Positions 62,514-64,000 of a stretch of DNA of 64,000 bases are shown here, piece after piece; the first letter of the stretch is position 1, and each line of letters starts with the position of its first letter. Position numbers and translations under genes: made by a program. Source of the stretch: Galaxea fascicularis (Eukaryota; Cnidaria; Anthozoa; Scleractinia; Euphylliidae); assembly GCA_948470475.1 (NCBI GenBank), contig OX419335.1:18611026-18675025 (forward strand). The letters are read 5' to 3'. A model generated the notes under the pieces. It saw only the letters and a program-made list of their open reading frames with translations, was not told the origin of the DNA and ran no database searches.

Positions 62514-62717
62514 TAAGAAATAAGTATAAGCGTTCTCTGGTAAAAAGTTTTAAAAAGACTATGAGCTTTCGACAGACTGAACTGCTGTCTTCAACGGATA
62601 AAAACCAAAAATAAAAATAAAAACCGTTTTTATCCGTTGAAGACAGCAGTTCAGTCTGTCGAAAGCTCATAGTCTTTTTAAAACTTTTTACCAGAGAACG
62701 CTTATACTTATTTCTTA
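62514..62717. repeat. Perfect 92-bp inverted repeat
   Basis: Arms 62514-62605 and 62626-62717 are identical reverse complements over all 92 bp by eye, with a 20-bp A-rich spacer. The unit is flanked by AGATATTTTCCGT on both sides (from 62467 and from 62718). No start-to-stop gene. The arm contains GACAGCAGTTCAGTCTGTCGAAAGC, a hairpin followed by GAAA (see findings). Confidence 0.93.
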
Positions 62718-64000
62718 GATATTTTCCGTTATGCAAATTTTTGCACGGACAGTTGAACTCAGCTCATTTTCAATCCTTTCGATTTTCCAACTTTTATCAC
62801 CTGCGGACGCATAAGCTTACTTTCTGCATATGAATGCTATTTATCTTTGTAAAAGAACAATTATAAATAGACATGTCCTGTAAGCTTAGACACTTGTGTT
62901 ATCACTCTCGACATGACGCTGTAAACACTTCTTCTTGAGAAGCCAGTTCTCCCTACAAGAACAGTAAAGCCGTTAACGACAAAATCCTGCTGCGAGCCTG
63001 TTGTTCAAAATCTGTCCCGTTACACTTTACATAAGCGAGATCTGGGAAGTCCGGTGACAATATGTAGTCGTCTTCATGGAAAAAGTCGGAAATACCCGAC
63101 CAAAATGGTTATTTCTTATCGTACAAACTATTCATGTTTTGTACACGGCCCTATCGTCAGACTCTATCTCGCGGGAAAGAAGGGGCGAAAAAGATGAGCG
63201 AGGGCCGCAACGCAGCTCTCGGAACAACTCCCATGATAGACTGAGAAAACAATAAACAAATAACAGAAACAATGGACTCTAACCCTGACACAATAGAGCT
63301 TCGTGTTAATAAGAACCAATGAAATAAGAGGTTCCTGAAAGGTGTGGGACAACTGTGGGGCAAGAGGTAGGCGACATTTTAGAGTACGAGCCGCCAAACA
63401 GTAACTAGCGAAGATTCCGAAGAAGAGTCATTTGCCAAGAACAACGATGAGACCGACGATGACGTTAGTGGCGAAATTCCATCGTTAGATGAGGACGCTA
63501 ATTTTCGGGTTGGAATGGTTTACCGGTTCGGAAGCACTAACAGAAATTTATGTTAACTGCTGTAATTATTTAGGAAAGTTCCTTGTTGGCAGCGAATGTC
63601 TAAAAACATGTCATTAATTTTAGTTATCGTTTTGAGCCAAACACAGCGAAATAATAGTAGTTAATTAGTTGCTTAGACGGAATCTGGATCCACTGCAAAA
63701 GCTATCTTTCCTTGAACTAGAGACTTCAAAAAATCTGACCGGGATCGGGATTAGTTGATGAAAACCGTCGGGATTAAGGCATTGAGAGAAAAATTTAGTC
63801 GGGATGACGGGATTGAAAGTCCCTGGGGAGGCCCTCGGTAATCGATACCGCTACTGATTGGGCACACTTTTGACAGTATTTCTTTTCGATACCGTGACAC
63901 AATACAATCAACCGAGTGGAACCGGTTCACAATTCATTCACCCTAGCGTTTAAGCTCCGGTTAAGTTTTATGCTGTAACCTGTATCGAGGACACACCGGA

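Larger units (their letters stand above)
60705..64000. other. DIPK1 5' flank and intergenic repeats
   Basis: No supported gene. Contents: a tRNA B-box-like remnant (GGATTGAACCTGTGACC, about 60920-60936), an ATYGAT/ATCAAT-rich stretch (61380-61560), CCGAAATGATCCCGA repeats (62100-62200), the perfect inverted repeat (62514-62717) and CGGGAT repeats (63735-63810). An acidic open frame at 63382-63556 (SEDSEEESFAKNNDETDDDV) has no start codon, and its nature is unclear. Confidence 0.5.

Noticed and set aside
62514..62717. MicroRNA precursor
   Set aside because: The arms are perfectly paired over 92 bp with A-rich spacer and flanking direct repeats, which fits a young foldback insertion rather than an animal pre-miRNA.

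Overview
The window is intron-rich, AT-rich animal DNA. It looks cnidarian, most likely a stony coral or another hexacorallian. The reasons are short exons with GT-AG introns, ancient animal genes (PAM, NUPR1, FAM69/DIPK1, an intronless class A GPCR), and a dense load of short foldback/MITE elements, tRNA-derived SINEs, LINE and Penelope-like fragments. No species can be named from the sequence alone. There is no bacterial operon, CRISPR array or rRNA gene.

Layout. 1-2516 (minus strand): 5' end of a gene that resembles spatacsin (SPG11). Two phase-matched exons are visible, and a degraded reverse-transcriptase fragment lies at the window edge. 2701-15311 (plus strand): an unidentified multi-exon gene, head-to-head with the previous one across about 185 bp. 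Its introns carry a TTAA-flanked MITE, a hAT-like element, a LINE 3' part split by a TIR element, and a Penelope-like RT remnant. 15312-20140: intergenic, with several MITEs. 20141-20347 (minus): a NUPR1 (p8) homologue. 20636-48128 (plus): a complete bifunctional PAM gene of 19 exons. Its introns are in phase throughout, its coding length is 3306 nt (1101 aa), and it starts 288 bp from the divergent NUPR1 start. 51396-52900: open segments that look coding but cannot be joined cleanly. 56449-57405 (plus): an intronless class A GPCR. 58598-60704 (minus): a two-exon FAM69/DIPK1 kinase-like gene. 60705-64000: intergenic, with a perfect 92-bp inverted repeat and degenerate repeats.

How the genes relate. 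PAM is the enzyme that alpha-amidates glycine-extended neuropeptides in the secretory pathway. The GPCR could in principle be a peptide receptor, but the sequence does not show its ligand. DIPK1 is a type II membrane protein of the early secretory pathway. NUPR1 is a small stress-linked chromatin protein that shares a promoter interval with PAM. Nothing indicates a co-regulated cluster beyond the two divergent pairs (SPG11-like/unknown gene and NUPR1/PAM).

The most notable structures are a perfect (AGGAG)249 array in PAM intron 3, paired losses of two disulfides in PAM, a GPCR without the usual extracellular disulfide, the perfect 92-bp inverted repeat near 62.6 kb, and several MITE families whose ends are built from symmetric arrays of short tandem repeats.
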